64,000 nt of DNA from Streptomyces meridianus (GCF_023703325.1 NZ_JAMQGM010000013.1:49219-113218); one strand, 5' to 3'. Counted from the stretch's first letter, positions 49,370 through 58,789 are shown. Notes: generated from the sequence alone by a model not told the origin. Translations and numbers: made by a program.

Positions 49370-50821
49370 GTGCCCTGGGTGAAGGCGGCCGGCCGGGCCG
49401 TCCGCCTGCCGTTCACCGCCACCGCACGCGGCATCCGCCGACTCACCCACGCCCACGGTGCGGGTGAGTCGGGCCTCGGCAAGCTGATCGAACTGCACGC
49501 CGTGAACTCCGCCGGCGACATGATGATCACCGTGGCACTGGCCTCCACCGTCTTCTTCTCCGTGCCGACGGACGAGGCACGCGGCCGGGTCGCCCTCTAC
49601 CTGGCCGTCACCATGGCCCCGTTCGCGCTGCTCGCCCCGGTCGTCGGTCCCCTCCTCGACCGCATCCCGCACGGCCGCCGCGCCGCGATGGCCGGTTCGA
49701 TGCTGACCCGCGCCGTGCTCGCCCTGACCATGTCGGGCGCGGTGGCGACCGGGGGCCTGGAGCTGTACCCGGCGGCGCTCGGGGTGCTCGTCGCGTCCAA
49801 GGCGTACGGCGTGGTGCGCAGCGCCGTGGTGCCGCGGCTCCTCCCGCGGCGTTTCTCCCTGGTCAAGGCCAACTCCCGGGTGACGCTCGCCGGGCTGCTC
49901 GCAACCGGGATCGCCGCGCCCGTCGCCGCCCTGCTCCAGTCCACCGGGCCGGGACGGTCCCTCTACGCCGCGTGCGTCGTCTTCTGTCTGGGCGCGGTGC
50001 TGTCGTTCCGGCTGCCCCACAAGGTGGACTCCGCGAAGGGGGAGGCGAAGGCACGGTTCGCCCTCACCCCGCCGGGCAGGAACGGCGAGGTCGCCGAGGC
50101 ACCCGGTGTGGTCGGGGCCGGGGCGACCCGGGTCGCCCCGGACAGCGCCCGTGCGACCGCGGGGGGGAACGGCACCGGAACGGGTCCCGCACGTCGGGGC
50201 GGCGCTGCGCAGCGCGGCAAGCGGCCCGGTCTGCGCAGCGTCGGCCCTTCGGTACTGCGCGGCCTGGAGGCGAACGCGGCACTGCGCTGCCTGTCCGGGT
50301 TCCTCATCTTCTTCCTGGCCTTCCTGCTGCGCGACCAGCCGATGAGCGGCTACAGCGCTGCCGTCTCCCTGGGCATCGTCGCCGTCTGCGCGGGTACGGG
50401 GAACGCGCTCGGCACAGCCGTCGGCGCACTGCTCAGGGCCCGCGGACCGGAGAAGATCATCGTCTCGGTGCTCGCCTTCGTGTTGTGCATGGCGGTGCTG
50501 ACCGCCCTCACCTTCGGGCTGTACGCGGTCGCGGCGCTCGCGGCGACGGCCGGGTTCTCGCAGGCGCTCGCCAAGCTGTCCCTGGACGCGATGATCCAGC
50601 GGGACGTCCCCGAGGAGGTTCGCACCTCCGCCTTCGCGCGCTCCGAGACCGCGCTGCAGATGGCCTGGGTGGTGGGCGGTGCCATCGGAATCTCGCTGCC
50701 CCTCAACGGCACGTTCGGCATGGCGGTCGGCGCGGTGGTGGTCGCGCTCGGATTCGTCACGGCCGTGCGCGGGCTGCTCGCCGGCGGACGCCGCGGGCCG
50801 GCGAACCCGCGCGTGGTCTGA
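49370..50821 (+). CDS. MFS transporter
   Basis: GTG start, 483 residues with about 12 hydrophobic segments and a long polar central loop (about 205-305, Gly/Ala/Arg-rich). Motifs: LHAVNSAGDMMITVALASTV in TM1, LAPVVGPLLDRIPHGRRAAM as the loop 2-3 signature, VVPRLLPRRFSLVKANSRVT and RDVPEEVRTSAFARSETALQ, all of the MFS_3-like type. Substrate unknown. It is conserved between DUF3027 and DUF2771 genes. An alternative start cannot be excluded because no strong ribosome site precedes this GTG. Confidence 0.85.
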   Translation: MPWVKAAGRAVRLPFTATARGIRRLTHAHGAGESGLGKLIELHAVNSAGDMMITVALASTVFFSVPTDEARGRVALYLAVTMAPFALLAPVVGPLLDRIPHGRRAAMAGSMLTRAVLALTMSGAVATGGLELYPAALGVLVASKAYGVVRSAVVPRLLPRRFSLVKANSRVTLAGLLATGIAAPVAALLQSTGPGRSLYAACVVFCLGAVLSFRLPHKVDSAKGEAKARFALTPPGRNGEVAEAPGVVGAGATRVAPDSARATAGGNGTGTGPARRGGAAQRGKRPGLRSVGPSVLRGLEANAALRCLSGFLIFFLAFLLRDQPMSGYSAAVSLGIVAVCAGTGNALGTAVGALLRARGPEKIIVSVLAFVLCMAVLTALTFGLYAVAALAATAGFSQALAKLSLDAMIQRDVPEEVRTSAFARSETALQMAWVVGGAIGISLPLNGTFGMAVGAVVVALGFVTAVRGLLAGGRRGPANPRVV

Positions 50822-50947
50822 GGAGCCGTCCGGCAGCCCGGGGGCCTCCGGCCGACAGCTTCTGAGCTGCGGGACCCCGGCCTGCGGGGGACCCGCCCGA
50901 GGCCCCCCGCGGCTTCCGCCGAGCCGCCTCCCTATAGCCTTTCGAGC

Positions 50948-51469
50948 ATGACCACTGCCACGCGGCGGAGCCGCACTTCGACGCCGTCCCGCGGTAAGGC
51001 CCGCCGCACCGTCGCCGTTCTGGGCGCCGTGTCCTTCGGGCTAGTCGCGCTCGCGGCCTGTGACAAGCCCACGCCCCTGACGACCGTGACGGTCGGCTCG
51101 GACACCATCACCACCGGGGCAGCCTGCTACAACGACGGCAAGCCGCTGTCGACGAAGATCCTCCAGTCCTGCCTCGGCGCGAAGCCGGACAAGAAGATCT
51201 CCGTCGGCCCGGGCGGCAAGGTCCGCATCGGCGTGGAGCCCGAGGTCGCCGACAACGGCTGGGCGCTCGTCGTCAACGGCCAGGGCCTGATGAACGAGGC
51301 CAGCCACGACACGTACCGCTCGTTCAGCCACGACGAGCTGTTCCCGGTGCAGCAGTCCCAGCAGGGCGCGGCGCCGCCGGCGAAGACCGCGCAGGTCGCG
51401 TTGATCGAGGTCGGCAAGTCGAACAAGCCCAAGGGCGCCTGGCAGTTCGTCGTGGACCGCAAGTCCTGA
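50948..51469 (+). CDS. DUF2771 lipoprotein
   Basis: The 173-residue protein has a basic N-terminus, hydrophobic TVAVLGAVSFGLVALAA and a lipobox ending LAAC-DK, so it should be a lipid-anchored exported protein. The mature part contains CYNDGKPLSTKILQSCLG, a disulphide candidate, and VALIEVGKSNKPKGAWQFVV, matching DUF2771. Role unknown. It lies 19 bp upstream of mqnB and may be co-transcribed. Confidence 0.88.
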   Translation: MTTATRRSRTSTPSRGKARRTVAVLGAVSFGLVALAACDKPTPLTTVTVGSDTITTGAACYNDGKPLSTKILQSCLGAKPDKKISVGPGGKVRIGVEPEVADNGWALVVNGQGLMNEASHDTYRSFSHDELFPVQQSQQGAAPPAKTAQVALIEVGKSNKPKGAWQFVVDRKS

Positions 51470-51488
51470 CGGCGCACGGCAGCCGCTG

Positions 51489-52253
51489 ATGCGCATTCTG
51501 GTGGTCACCGCTGTGGCGGCGGAACGCGATGCCGCCGCGCGTGGCCTCCCGCCGTCCGACGGCGAGCCCGCACCGTCCGTGCCCGGCTGCGAGCTGCTGC
51601 GCCGCGCGCTGCCCGCACCGCAGGCCGCCGGCGGGACGGGGGGCTCCCCCGGGACCGTCGACCTGCTGGCCGCCGGCGTCGGTCCGGCGGCGGCAGCAGC
51701 GGGAACGGCGGCGGCGCTCACCGCCACGGCCGTCGCCGGACGCCCGTACGACCTCGTCGTCTCGGCCGGCATCGGCGGCGGATTCACCGGCCCGGCGCCG
51801 GTGGGTTCGGTCGTCGTGGCCGACGCGATCGTCGCGGCCGACCTCGGGGCCGAGCTCCCCGGCCGGCCCGACGGCTTCCTTCCCGTCAGCGACCTGGGGT
51901 TCGGCACGTCCGAGCACCTTCCGCCGGCAGCGCTGTCCGCGGCCGTCGCCCGGGCCGTGGAGGGCGTCCACGCCCCGGTGCTGACGGTGTCGACCGTGAC
52001 CGGCAGCGCCGAACGCGCCGCAGACCTCGCCTCCCGTCACCCCGGGGCGGCCGCCGAGGCGATGGAGGGCTTCGGCGTCGCCGAGGCCGCAGCGCTCCAG
52101 GGGCTGCCCGTCCTGGAGATCCGCGGGGTGTCGAACCCGGTCGGGCCGCGCGATCGCGCCGGCTGGGACATGGCGGCGGCGCTGACCGCCGTGGAGCGGG
52201 CGTGCGGCGCGACCGGTGCCGTACTCGGAGCCTGGAAAGGACCGTTGTCGTGA
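51489..52253 (+). CDS. mqnB: Futalosine hydrolase
   Basis: The 254-residue protein is a nucleoside phosphorylase-fold hydrolase: MRILVVTAVAAERDAAARGL, VDLLAAGVGPAAAAAGTAAA, DLVVSAGIGGGFTGPAPVGS, VADAIVAADLGAELPGRPDG, EAMEGFGVAEAAALQGLPVL and RGVSNPVGPRDRAGWDM. It removes hypoxanthine from futalosine in the futalosine pathway of menaquinone synthesis. Start overlaps mqnD at the far end (GTGA), confirming the operon. Confident because both the fold and the partner agree. Confidence 0.95.
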   Translation: MRILVVTAVAAERDAAARGLPPSDGEPAPSVPGCELLRRALPAPQAAGGTGGSPGTVDLLAAGVGPAAAAAGTAAALTATAVAGRPYDLVVSAGIGGGFTGPAPVGSVVVADAIVAADLGAELPGRPDGFLPVSDLGFGTSEHLPPAALSAAVARAVEGVHAPVLTVSTVTGSAERAADLASRHPGAAAEAMEGFGVAEAAALQGLPVLEIRGVSNPVGPRDRAGWDMAAALTAVERACGATGAVLGAWKGPLS

Positions 52254-53128
52254 GCGACCGTCTGCGGATCGCCTTCTCCCCGTGCCCCAACGACACGTTC
52301 GTCTTCCACGCCTGGGCCCACGGGCTGGTGCCCGGAGCACCGGAACTGGACGTCACGTTCGCCGACATCGACGTCACCAACCGCTGGGCCGAGCACGGGG
52401 CGTCCCCCCAGGAGCCGGGCAGCGACGCCGACGTGCTCAAGGTGTCGTACGCCGTGCTGCCGTGGATCCTCGACGAGTACGCCCTGCTGCCCTGCGGCGG
52501 GGCGCTCGGCCGGGGCTGCGGGCCGCTGGTGCTCACCGCAGAGCCGGGCAGCGGCCCGGCCGATCTGCGCGGCCGGACGGTCGCCGTCCCGAGCAAGCGC
52601 TCGACCGCCTACCTCCTGTTCCGGCTCTGGGCGGCCGCGGAGGTCCCCGGCGGGGTCGGTGACGTGGTCGTGCTGCCGTTCCACGAGATCATGCCCGCCG
52701 TCCGGGAAGGCAGGGTCGACGCCGGCCTCGTCATCCACGAGGCCCGGTTCACCTACCAGGACTACGGCCTGCACCGGCTCGCCGACATGGGCGAGCACTG
52801 GGAGGAGACCACCGGGCTGCCGATTCCGCTGGGGGCCATCGTCGCGAAGCGGTCGCTGGGCGGGGAGCGGATCCGGGAGCTGGCCGAGGCGGCCCGGGAG
52901 TCGGTGCGGATGGCGTGGGACGACCCGGAGGCCTCCCGCTCGTACGTCCGCGAACACGCCCAGGAGCTGGATCCGGCCGTCGCCGACCAGCACATCGGGC
53001 TGTACGTCAACGAGTTCACGGCCGACCTCGGCGAGAGCGGGTACGCCGCGGTGCGCGGACTGCTCACCCGGGCGGCGGCGGAGGGCCTCGTTCCGCCGCT
53101 CGGGCCCGACGCCCTGCGGCTGCCCTGA
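52250..53128 (+). CDS. mqnD: 1,4-dihydroxy-6-naphthoate synthase
   Basis: GTG at 52250 overlaps the mqnB stop. The 292-residue protein begins LRIAFSPCPNDTFVFHAWAH, the MqnD signature, and later has DVTFADIDVTNRWA, DVLKVSYAVLPWI, FHEIMPAVREGRVDAGLVIH with EARFTYQDYGLHRLADMGEH and PIPLGAIVAKRSL. It converts cyclic dehypoxanthine futalosine to 1,4-dihydroxy-6-naphthoate. Together with mqnB it gives two steps of menaquinone biosynthesis; other mqn genes are elsewhere. Confidence 0.96.
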   Translation: MSDRLRIAFSPCPNDTFVFHAWAHGLVPGAPELDVTFADIDVTNRWAEHGASPQEPGSDADVLKVSYAVLPWILDEYALLPCGGALGRGCGPLVLTAEPGSGPADLRGRTVAVPSKRSTAYLLFRLWAAAEVPGGVGDVVVLPFHEIMPAVREGRVDAGLVIHEARFTYQDYGLHRLADMGEHWEETTGLPIPLGAIVAKRSLGGERIRELAEAARESVRMAWDDPEASRSYVREHAQELDPAVADQHIGLYVNEFTADLGESGYAAVRGLLTRAAAEGLVPPLGPDALRLP

Positions 53129-53142
53129 CGCGCACACGCCGA

Positions 53143-53174
53143 AGCGGGAGGTGCGGCCGTGCCGCCCTCCCGCT
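53143..53174. terminator. Bidirectional hairpin between mqnD and the cold-shock gene
   Basis: AGCGGGAGG (53143-53151) and CCTCCCGCT (53166-53174) pair, and inside them GCGGC and GCCGC pair around a CGT loop with a single bulged T. The near-continuous 14-bp stem lies between convergent stops. Confidence 0.85.
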
Positions 53175-53182
53175 CCGTGCGC

Positions 53183-53566
53183 TCAGACGTCGAGCTGGTC
53201 GGCCACCGCGCGCAGCATGCCGGCGATCTTGTGGCCGTGGTTCCGGTCCGGGTAGCGCCCGCGCTCCAGCGACTGCGCGACCCCTTCGAGCAGGGTCGTC
53301 AGATCCTGGACGATGGACGCCAGTTCGTCGGGCTTGCGGCGCTGCGCCGCGGCGACCGAGGGCGTCGGATCCAGGATGGTGACCGACAGGGCCTGGTCCC
53401 CCCGCTGACCGGCGACCACTCCGAACTCGACGCGCTGTCCGGGCTTGAGCGCTTCCACGCCGGCCGGGAGCACCGAGGAGTGGACGAAGACGTCGTCGCC
53501 GTCGTCACGGGAGAGGAAGCCGAAGCCCTTCTCATTGTTGAACCACTTGACTTTGCCGGTGGGCAC
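53183..53566 (-). CDS. Cold-shock-domain protein with C-terminal extension
   Basis: GTG at 53566 gives 127 residues. Residues 1-66 are a cold-shock domain: [20 protein letters not shown] with RNP1 and [10 protein letters not shown] with RNP2. The extra ~60 residues ([20 protein letters not shown] onward) form a helical extension with Arg-rich and Asp-rich parts. It should bind single-stranded RNA or DNA; this longer form is conserved next to mqnD in Streptomyces. Palindromes precede the start. Confidence 0.93.
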   Translation of the reverse strand: MPTGKVKWFNNEKGFGFLSRDDGDDVFVHSSVLPAGVEALKPGQRVEFGVVAGQRGDQALSVTILDPTPSVAAAQRRKPDELASIVQDLTTLLEGVAQSLERGRYPDRNHGHKIAGMLRAVADQLDV

Positions 53567-53609
53567 GTCCGTCCTCGTCCTCGACTCGTGGTGGAAACGC
53601 AACAACACA

Positions 53610-53646
53610 GCTCTGCAGAGCAGCACGGCGGATCTCGACGATCCGC
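53610..53646. promoter_or_regulatory. Two inverted repeats in the cold-shock gene upstream region
   Basis: GCTCTGCAGAGC at 53610-53621 (perfect palindrome) and GCGGATC-N5-GATCCGC at 53628-53646 (7-bp arms) lie 44-80 bp upstream of the cold-shock gene start. They may be leader structures of the cold-shock transcript or operators of the divergent promoters. Confidence 0.4.
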
Positions 53647-53755
53647 TGATCCCCAGGCTAATGGTCCTGCCCCCGGTGACAAGACGTCGCCGGTCGGTTC
53701 CGGTCCGCTGTCGCCCCCTTCCGGCAGCGCGGTGTCACCGATCTACCCTTGTCGC

Positions 53756-54052
53756 ATGAGCGACACACCTGCACGCCGGGCCACGGCCACCGCGGACGAC
53801 GCCCGGGATGCGCGGGCCGGGGACGGCCTGGTGCGGGCCGGCGGCATCGTCTTCCTCGTCGGCGCGCTGGCGACCCTGGCCACGATCACCCCGCTGTTCA
53901 TCGGGGCGGACCCGCTGCCGACCGCCGCGTACGCGGTCTCGATGCTCATGGGCGCCGGTTTCGCGATCGCCGGCGCCGGGGTGCTGCGGTCGATCGCCGT
54001 CCAGCGGCGTCAGGCCAGGTCGGCGGCGACGGGCTCGCGTCCCGCGGCGTAG
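53756..54052 (+). CDS. Small membrane protein (98 aa)
   Basis: The ATG start follows a gap with no strong ribosome site. The 98-residue product has two membrane helices (VRAGGIVFLVGALATLATITP; TAAYAVSMLMGAGFAIAGAG) and charged ends. No family is recognised; small two-helix proteins at this position are conserved in Streptomyces. Its last 43 bp overlap the end of the convergent HAD gene. Confidence 0.75.
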   Translation: MSDTPARRATATADDARDARAGDGLVRAGGIVFLVGALATLATITPLFIGADPLPTAAYAVSMLMGAGFAIAGAGVLRSIAVQRRQARSAATGSRPAA

Positions 54053-54663
54053 TCCTCCAGCCAGGCCGGGAAGCCGGTCAGCCCCGGCAGCACCACGTCC
54101 GCGCCCGCGGCCCGCAACTCGTCCGCGCTGCACGGGCCGGTCGGCACCGTCACCGACAGCGCCCCCGCGGTCCGGGCGCCCCGGACGTCACCGGTGTGGT
54201 CGCCGACGTACACCGCTGCTCCGTGGGCGCGCAGCGCCTCCGCCTTGGCCTCGGCCCACAGGCCCCCGATCACCGCGTCGGGCTCGAAGCCGAGCCGTTC
54301 CAGGTGCAGCACCACGAGCGGCTGGTGCTTGGCGCTGACGACAATCGCCGTCCCGCCGAGCCGGCGCACCGCGGCGACGGCTTCCCGTGCCCCGGGCAGC
54401 GCGAGCGCCGGCTCGACGGCGTAGCGCGGGTAGATCTCCCGGTAACGGTCGCGCATGGCCGGGATCTCGTCCTCCGGGAACCAGTGCGCCAGTTCCTGTT
54501 CCAGGGGCGGCCCGAGCCGGGTGATCGCCAGGTCCGCGTCGATGTGGACGCCGGTCCGGGCGGCCAGCGCCTCGTAGGCGGCCTTGATGCCCGGCCGGCT
54601 GTCGATCAGCGTCATGTCGAGGTCGAAGCCGACGGTCAGGGGATGCGTGGACATGCCCGTCAT
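54010..54663 (-). CDS. HAD-superfamily hydrolase (phosphoglycolate-phosphatase-like)
   Basis: The 217-residue protein has HAD motif I VGFDLDMTLIDSRPG (nucleophile Asp), motif II VVSAKHQP with Ser and Lys, and motif III/IV AVYVGDHTGDVRGAR with the acidic pair, plus a C1 helical cap between. It likely dephosphorylates a small phosphate ester. ATG at 54654 is an alternative start. Tail-to-tail overlap of 43 bp with the small membrane-protein gene. Confidence 0.92.
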   Translation of the reverse strand: MTGMSTHPLTVGFDLDMTLIDSRPGIKAAYEALAARTGVHIDADLAITRLGPPLEQELAHWFPEDEIPAMRDRYREIYPRYAVEPALALPGAREAVAAVRRLGGTAIVVSAKHQPLVVLHLERLGFEPDAVIGGLWAEAKAEALRAHGAAVYVGDHTGDVRGARTAGALSVTVPTGPCSADELRAAGADVVLPGLTGFPAWLEDYAAGREPVAADLA

Positions 54664-54815
54664 TGTGCCGGGGGCGGGTCAGGGCGCTGCGGGCGGGCAT
54701 GCCCGGGGGCTCGTCACCCGGCCTCGGGGACCGGCCGCGGTCCGGGCGCGGGGCACCGGGCCGCTGGGTGGTCCGGCGCGCTGTCCGCCGCAAGGCGGGA
54801 TGTGTCCGGCAGGAC

Positions 54816-55886
54816 CTAACCGCGGGGGCGCCGCGCCGCCCGCCAGACCAGGAACAGCGCGGACGCCACCGCCGCGACCCGGACGACGACCGGCCAGGTG
54901 TCCGCCAGCGCGTCCGCGAGCTGCCCGACGGGCAGCGGCTCGCCCCACCGCCCCGTCCGGCGTCCCCAGAGCCAGACCAGCCCGCCGCCCGCGACCAGAC
55001 CGGGCACGCCGAGCGCAGCCGCCTTGGCCTCGGTCCGTGAGAGGCGGCGGGTGCCGCCGTAGGCCAGCAGCCAGCCCAGCGCGAGAGCGATCAGCGAGCC
55101 GAGCACGGCGCCGACGAGCAGGAGCGCGGCGGCGGCCAGTGCCATCGGCGCGAGGGCGCGACGGGGTGCAGCGGGGGCCGCGGCCGGCCCGGCCTCGGGC
55201 TGTGCGGGCCGGCGTCGGCCGATCAGGCGGCGCAGCAGGTTCCGGCGCGGCTGTTCCGTGCCGTCCGGTCCGGCGCCGGCCGGCGCATCGCCCGGCCCGG
55301 GGGGCGGCGGAGGCGGTTTGAGGATCTCGGGGATCTCGATGCCGCCGGTGAAGCCGGGGACGGTCGTCCCGGCCCCGAAGGCACCGGAGGATCCGCTTCC
55401 GGTCCCGGGAGGCATGCCGCCGGGGGTGAAGCCGGGGGCGCCGACGCGCCACCAGTCGGGCTCGCCGCCGGTGCGTGCCCCGGGGAAGTCCGCCGGGGCG
55501 GCGAGCTCGTCCGAACCGGCCAGGTGCGGAGGGGACGCGCCAACGACCGGAACACGCGGCTCCGGTGTGCCGCTGCGCGGTGCGGGCAGCCGTTCCTCCC
55601 GGCTCGCGGGCGTGGGAGAGGCAGCGCCGGGGAGGCCGGGGCCCGCGGGCTGTACCCCCGTGCCGCCCGCCGTGGCCACGACCTCCTCCGGAGTCCCGAT
55701 CCCGCCGAGAATCCGGCGCACCGCGGCAGGGCTGTCGGCGACGGCCTCCGCCCGGCGGCGCTCGATCTCGTCCCGGAGTCCGGCGACCAGACGCATCCGG
55801 TCGGCGGAGGGCAGCTTCCGTTGCTGGGCCAGGTCGCCGACCCGGCTCAGGTAGTCGTACACGAGCTGCTCGCTCTCGATGCCCAC
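54816..55886 (-). CDS. HAAS-domain-like membrane protein
   Basis: GTG at 55886 gives 356 residues. The N-terminal ~75 residues resemble a HAAS helical signalling domain (YDYLSRVGDLAQQRKLPSAD, then LRDEIERRRAEAV and ILGGIGTPEEVV). A long Pro/Gly-rich linker (about 80-235) leads to four membrane helices in the C-terminal third (MALAAAALLLVGAVLGSLIA; LGVPGLVAGGGLVWLWG; VAAVASALFLVWRA). Related proteins often pair with PadR-type regulators, but none is nearby. Role unknown. Confidence 0.8.
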   Translation of the reverse strand: MGIESEQLVYDYLSRVGDLAQQRKLPSADRMRLVAGLRDEIERRRAEAVADSPAAVRRILGGIGTPEEVVATAGGTGVQPAGPGLPGAASPTPASREERLPAPRSGTPEPRVPVVGASPPHLAGSDELAAPADFPGARTGGEPDWWRVGAPGFTPGGMPPGTGSGSSGAFGAGTTVPGFTGGIEIPEILKPPPPPPGPGDAPAGAGPDGTEQPRRNLLRRLIGRRRPAQPEAGPAAAPAAPRRALAPMALAAAALLLVGAVLGSLIALALGWLLAYGGTRRLSRTEAKAAALGVPGLVAGGGLVWLWGRRTGRWGEPLPVGQLADALADTWPVVVRVAAVASALFLVWRAARRPRG

Positions 55887-56050
55887 CAAGTCCCCTGCGG
55901 CTGCGCGTCGTTGGTGCCGTCCGTCCCGACGGTACCCGTTCGGCCCTCTGTTCAGCAGGTTCGCCGCGCGGCGGCCGTCGGCGGCTCGCATCGCCGATCC
56001 GGGGCGCGAGGCACTCCACGCGCCCTCCCCGGACGATTACTGTGGGACGA

Positions 56051-58669
56051 ATGACCACCGAGCGGAACCGGGAGGCGCGCGTGCCGGAGGAGACCCGTCG
56101 CGGCGGCAGCGGACCGCGCACGCTCGCCGAGGAGCTGCGCACCCGGCCGGACGAAGAGCTCACCGCTCTGCTGCGCGCCCGCCCCGACTTGCTGAACCCG
56201 GTGCCGAACGACCTGACGCAACTCGCCACCCGGGCCGGGACCCGGGCGTCCGTGGTCCGGGCCCTGGAGCGTCTGGACCGGTTCGCGCTGCAGACCGCGG
56301 AGGCGCTGGCCGTCGCCCCGGACCCGTGCCCGTCCGGAACCCTGCTCACTCTGATGACCGGCGACGACGGTGACGACACGATCGCCGGCGCGCTGCCCCG
56401 CGCGGTCGCCACGCTGCGCACGCAGGCCCTGGTCTGGGGCGGCGCCGACCGTCTTCACCTGGTGCGCACGGCCCGCGAACTGCTCTCCCCCGGCGGCGCC
56501 GGGTCCCGCCCGGCCTCCCCCACCGGGCTGGGCCCGACAGTGGCCGACGCGTGCGCGGGCATGTCGCCGGGCCGCCTCCAGGAGATCCTCGCCGCAGCCG
56601 GGCTGCCGGCCACCCACGACCCGGTGACCGCCGTCGCATCCCTCACCGCCCTGTTCGCGGACCGCAGGCGGATGGCGGACCTCCTGGCGCAGGCGCCGCC
56701 GGAGGCGCAGGCCACGCTGGAGCGCCTGACGTGGGGACCGCCGTACGGGACCGTCCCGGCGACCCCCGCGCCTCCGGTGCGATGGCTGACCGCCCGGGGT
56801 CTGCTGCTTCCCGCGGGGACGGGCACCGTCGTGCTGCCCCGCGAGGCCGCCCTGCATCTGCGCGGCGGGCGTGCCCACCGGAGCTGCGAGCCGCTCCCGC
56901 CCGAGGTGGTGGCCGCGGCGGAGCACCGGACGGAGGTCGTGGACACCACGGCCGCGGGCCAGGCGCACGTCGCGCTGGTCACCGTCGAGGAACTGCTCCA
57001 GGAATGGGACACCGGCGGCCCCGCCGTGCTGCGCGCCGGCGGCCTCGGCGCCCGCGACCTGAAACGTGCTGCGACCGCGCTCGACCTGCCCGAGCCGACG
57101 GCCGCGTTCTGGATCGAACTCGCCCACTCCGCCGGGCTGCTGGCCTCGGACGGCGAGGCCGACGAGCGATTCGCCCCCACGCCTGGGTACGACGAGTGGC
57201 GGGCGCTGCCGGCCGAGGAACGCTGGGAGGCGCTGGCCGCCGCCTGGCTGACGGCCACCCGTACCAGCGGCGTGGTCGGCGGGCAGGACGCCAAGGGCCG
57301 GGTGCTCTCGGTGCTCGGGCCGGGCCTGGACCGCTCGGCCGCTCCCGAGGTGCGGGCCCGGGTCCTCGAGTTGCTGGCGTCCCTGCCGGAGGGAACCACC
57401 GCCGAGCCGGAGTCCCTGCTGGCCCGGCTCCGGTGGGAACACGGGCTGCCGCGCGAGGAGCCGGCCGGAGCGGTGGACAGGCCGGAGCGCGTGGGGCCCG
57501 GCCGCGCCGGCCGGACCCCACGCGGAAACGGCGGCGCCGCGGAGACTTCCGAGGACCTGCGCACGCGGCTCGCCCGGTGGACGCTCGTCGAGTGCGAACT
57601 ACTGGGGGTCACCGGCCGCGGTGCCCTCGCCGCGCACGGCCGGGCGCTGCTCGGCGCAGCTCCCGCGGACCACCAGGGCGCGGGCCCGGAGGCCGTTTCG
57701 CCGGGCGGGCCCGCCCGGCTGCTCGCGCCGCGGCTGCCGCAGCCCGTCGACCACATCCTCATCCAGGCCGACCTCACCGCCGTCGCCCCCGGCCCGCTGG
57801 AGCGTCCGGCGGCCGAGGTCATGGGGCTGCTGGCGGACATCGAATCGAAGGGCGCCGCCACCGTCTACCGCTTCACCCCCGGGTCGGTGCGGCGGGCGCT
57901 GGACTCCGGCCGGACGGCGTCCGACCTGCACGCATTTCTCGCCACACGCTCCCGGACACCGGTGCCGCAGCCGCTCAGCTATCTCATCGACGACGTGGCC
58001 CGCCGGCACGGGCACCTGCGGGTGGGCGCCGCGTCCTCCTATGTGCGCTGTGACGACGACGCGTTGCTCACCGAGATCGTCGCGGACCGCAGGGCCGGGG
58101 AGCTGCGGCTGCGCCGGCTCGCTCCGACGGTGCTCGCAGCCGCGGCGGCGCCGGACGTCCTGCTGGCGCGGCTGCGCGCGATGGGATACGCCCCCGCGGC
58201 CGAGGGCGACGAGGGAGACGTGCTGGTCACCCGGGCGGACGCGCACCGCACCCCGCCGCGCACGGCGCCGGCGCCCGTCCCTGACGGCCCGCCGGTGCCG
58301 GGCCGCAAGCTGCTGACCGCAGCGGTGAAGGCCATCCGGGCGGGGGACCTGGCGACGACGGCGGTGCGGGTTCCGGTGCCGGCCGATGGGGTGGAGGAGG
58401 GTCCGGGCACCCCCGGCGAGGACGGCCGGCTGCCGCGCACCACGTCCGCCGAGACCCTGGCGACGGTGCAGGCCGCGGCGCTGACCGGGGGCGCGGTGTG
58501 CATCGGATACGTCAACGCCGACGGTGCGGCGAGCCAGCGGGTCATCGCCCCGGTCCGGGTGGAGGGCGGCTTCGTCACGGCCTACGACCACACCTCGGAC
58601 GCGGTGCGCACGTATCCGCTGCACCGGATCACGGGGGTGGCGGAGCTGGCGGACGGCGCCGCGCCCTGA
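56051..58669 (+). CDS. Helicase-C/WYL-domain protein (XPB-like N-terminal relative)
   Basis: ATG at 56051 gives 872 residues. No Walker A is seen, so it is not an active helicase by itself. The N-terminal region (RTLAEELRTRPDEELTALLR, ARPDLLNPVPNDLTQLATRA) and the middle domain DHILIQADLTAVAPGPLERP with VYRFTPGSVRRALDSG belong to the actinobacterial family called helicase C-terminal domain-containing protein, related to XPB/Ssl2 accessory parts. The C-terminus is WYL-like (CIGYVNADGAASQRVIAPVR, YPLHRITGV). It lies 2.8 kb before the XPB helicase gene, and the two may work together in DNA repair. Confidence 0.85.
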   Translation: MTTERNREARVPEETRRGGSGPRTLAEELRTRPDEELTALLRARPDLLNPVPNDLTQLATRAGTRASVVRALERLDRFALQTAEALAVAPDPCPSGTLLTLMTGDDGDDTIAGALPRAVATLRTQALVWGGADRLHLVRTARELLSPGGAGSRPASPTGLGPTVADACAGMSPGRLQEILAAAGLPATHDPVTAVASLTALFADRRRMADLLAQAPPEAQATLERLTWGPPYGTVPATPAPPVRWLTARGLLLPAGTGTVVLPREAALHLRGGRAHRSCEPLPPEVVAAAEHRTEVVDTTAAGQAHVALVTVEELLQEWDTGGPAVLRAGGLGARDLKRAATALDLPEPTAAFWIELAHSAGLLASDGEADERFAPTPGYDEWRALPAEERWEALAAAWLTATRTSGVVGGQDAKGRVLSVLGPGLDRSAAPEVRARVLELLASLPEGTTAEPESLLARLRWEHGLPREEPAGAVDRPERVGPGRAGRTPRGNGGAAETSEDLRTRLARWTLVECELLGVTGRGALAAHGRALLGAAPADHQGAGPEAVSPGGPARLLAPRLPQPVDHILIQADLTAVAPGPLERPAAEVMGLLADIESKGAATVYRFTPGSVRRALDSGRTASDLHAFLATRSRTPVPQPLSYLIDDVARRHGHLRVGAASSYVRCDDDALLTEIVADRRAGELRLRRLAPTVLAAAAAPDVLLARLRAMGYAPAAEGDEGDVLVTRADAHRTPPRTAPAPVPDGPPVPGRKLLTAAVKAIRAGDLATTAVRVPVPADGVEEGPGTPGEDGRLPRTTSAETLATVQAAALTGGAVCIGYVNADGAASQRVIAPVRVEGGFVTAYDHTSDAVRTYPLHRITGVAELADGAAP

Positions 58670-58760
58670 CGCCGGACGGTACGTGCCATTGCCGGACCGG
58701 AGAGTGGCGAGCCGACGCCGGAGGTGCGGTGCGAGGACCCGTCACGTCCGGCGAACGGGA

Positions 58761-58789
58761 AAGGCCCACCGGGCGCCCCGGCGGGCCTT
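58761..58789. terminator. Bidirectional hairpin between WYL/helicase-C and hemerythrin genes
   Basis: AAGGCCC (58761-58767) pairs with GGGCCTT (58783-58789), and after one mismatch CCGGG pairs with CCCGG around a short loop, between convergent genes. Confidence 0.85.
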
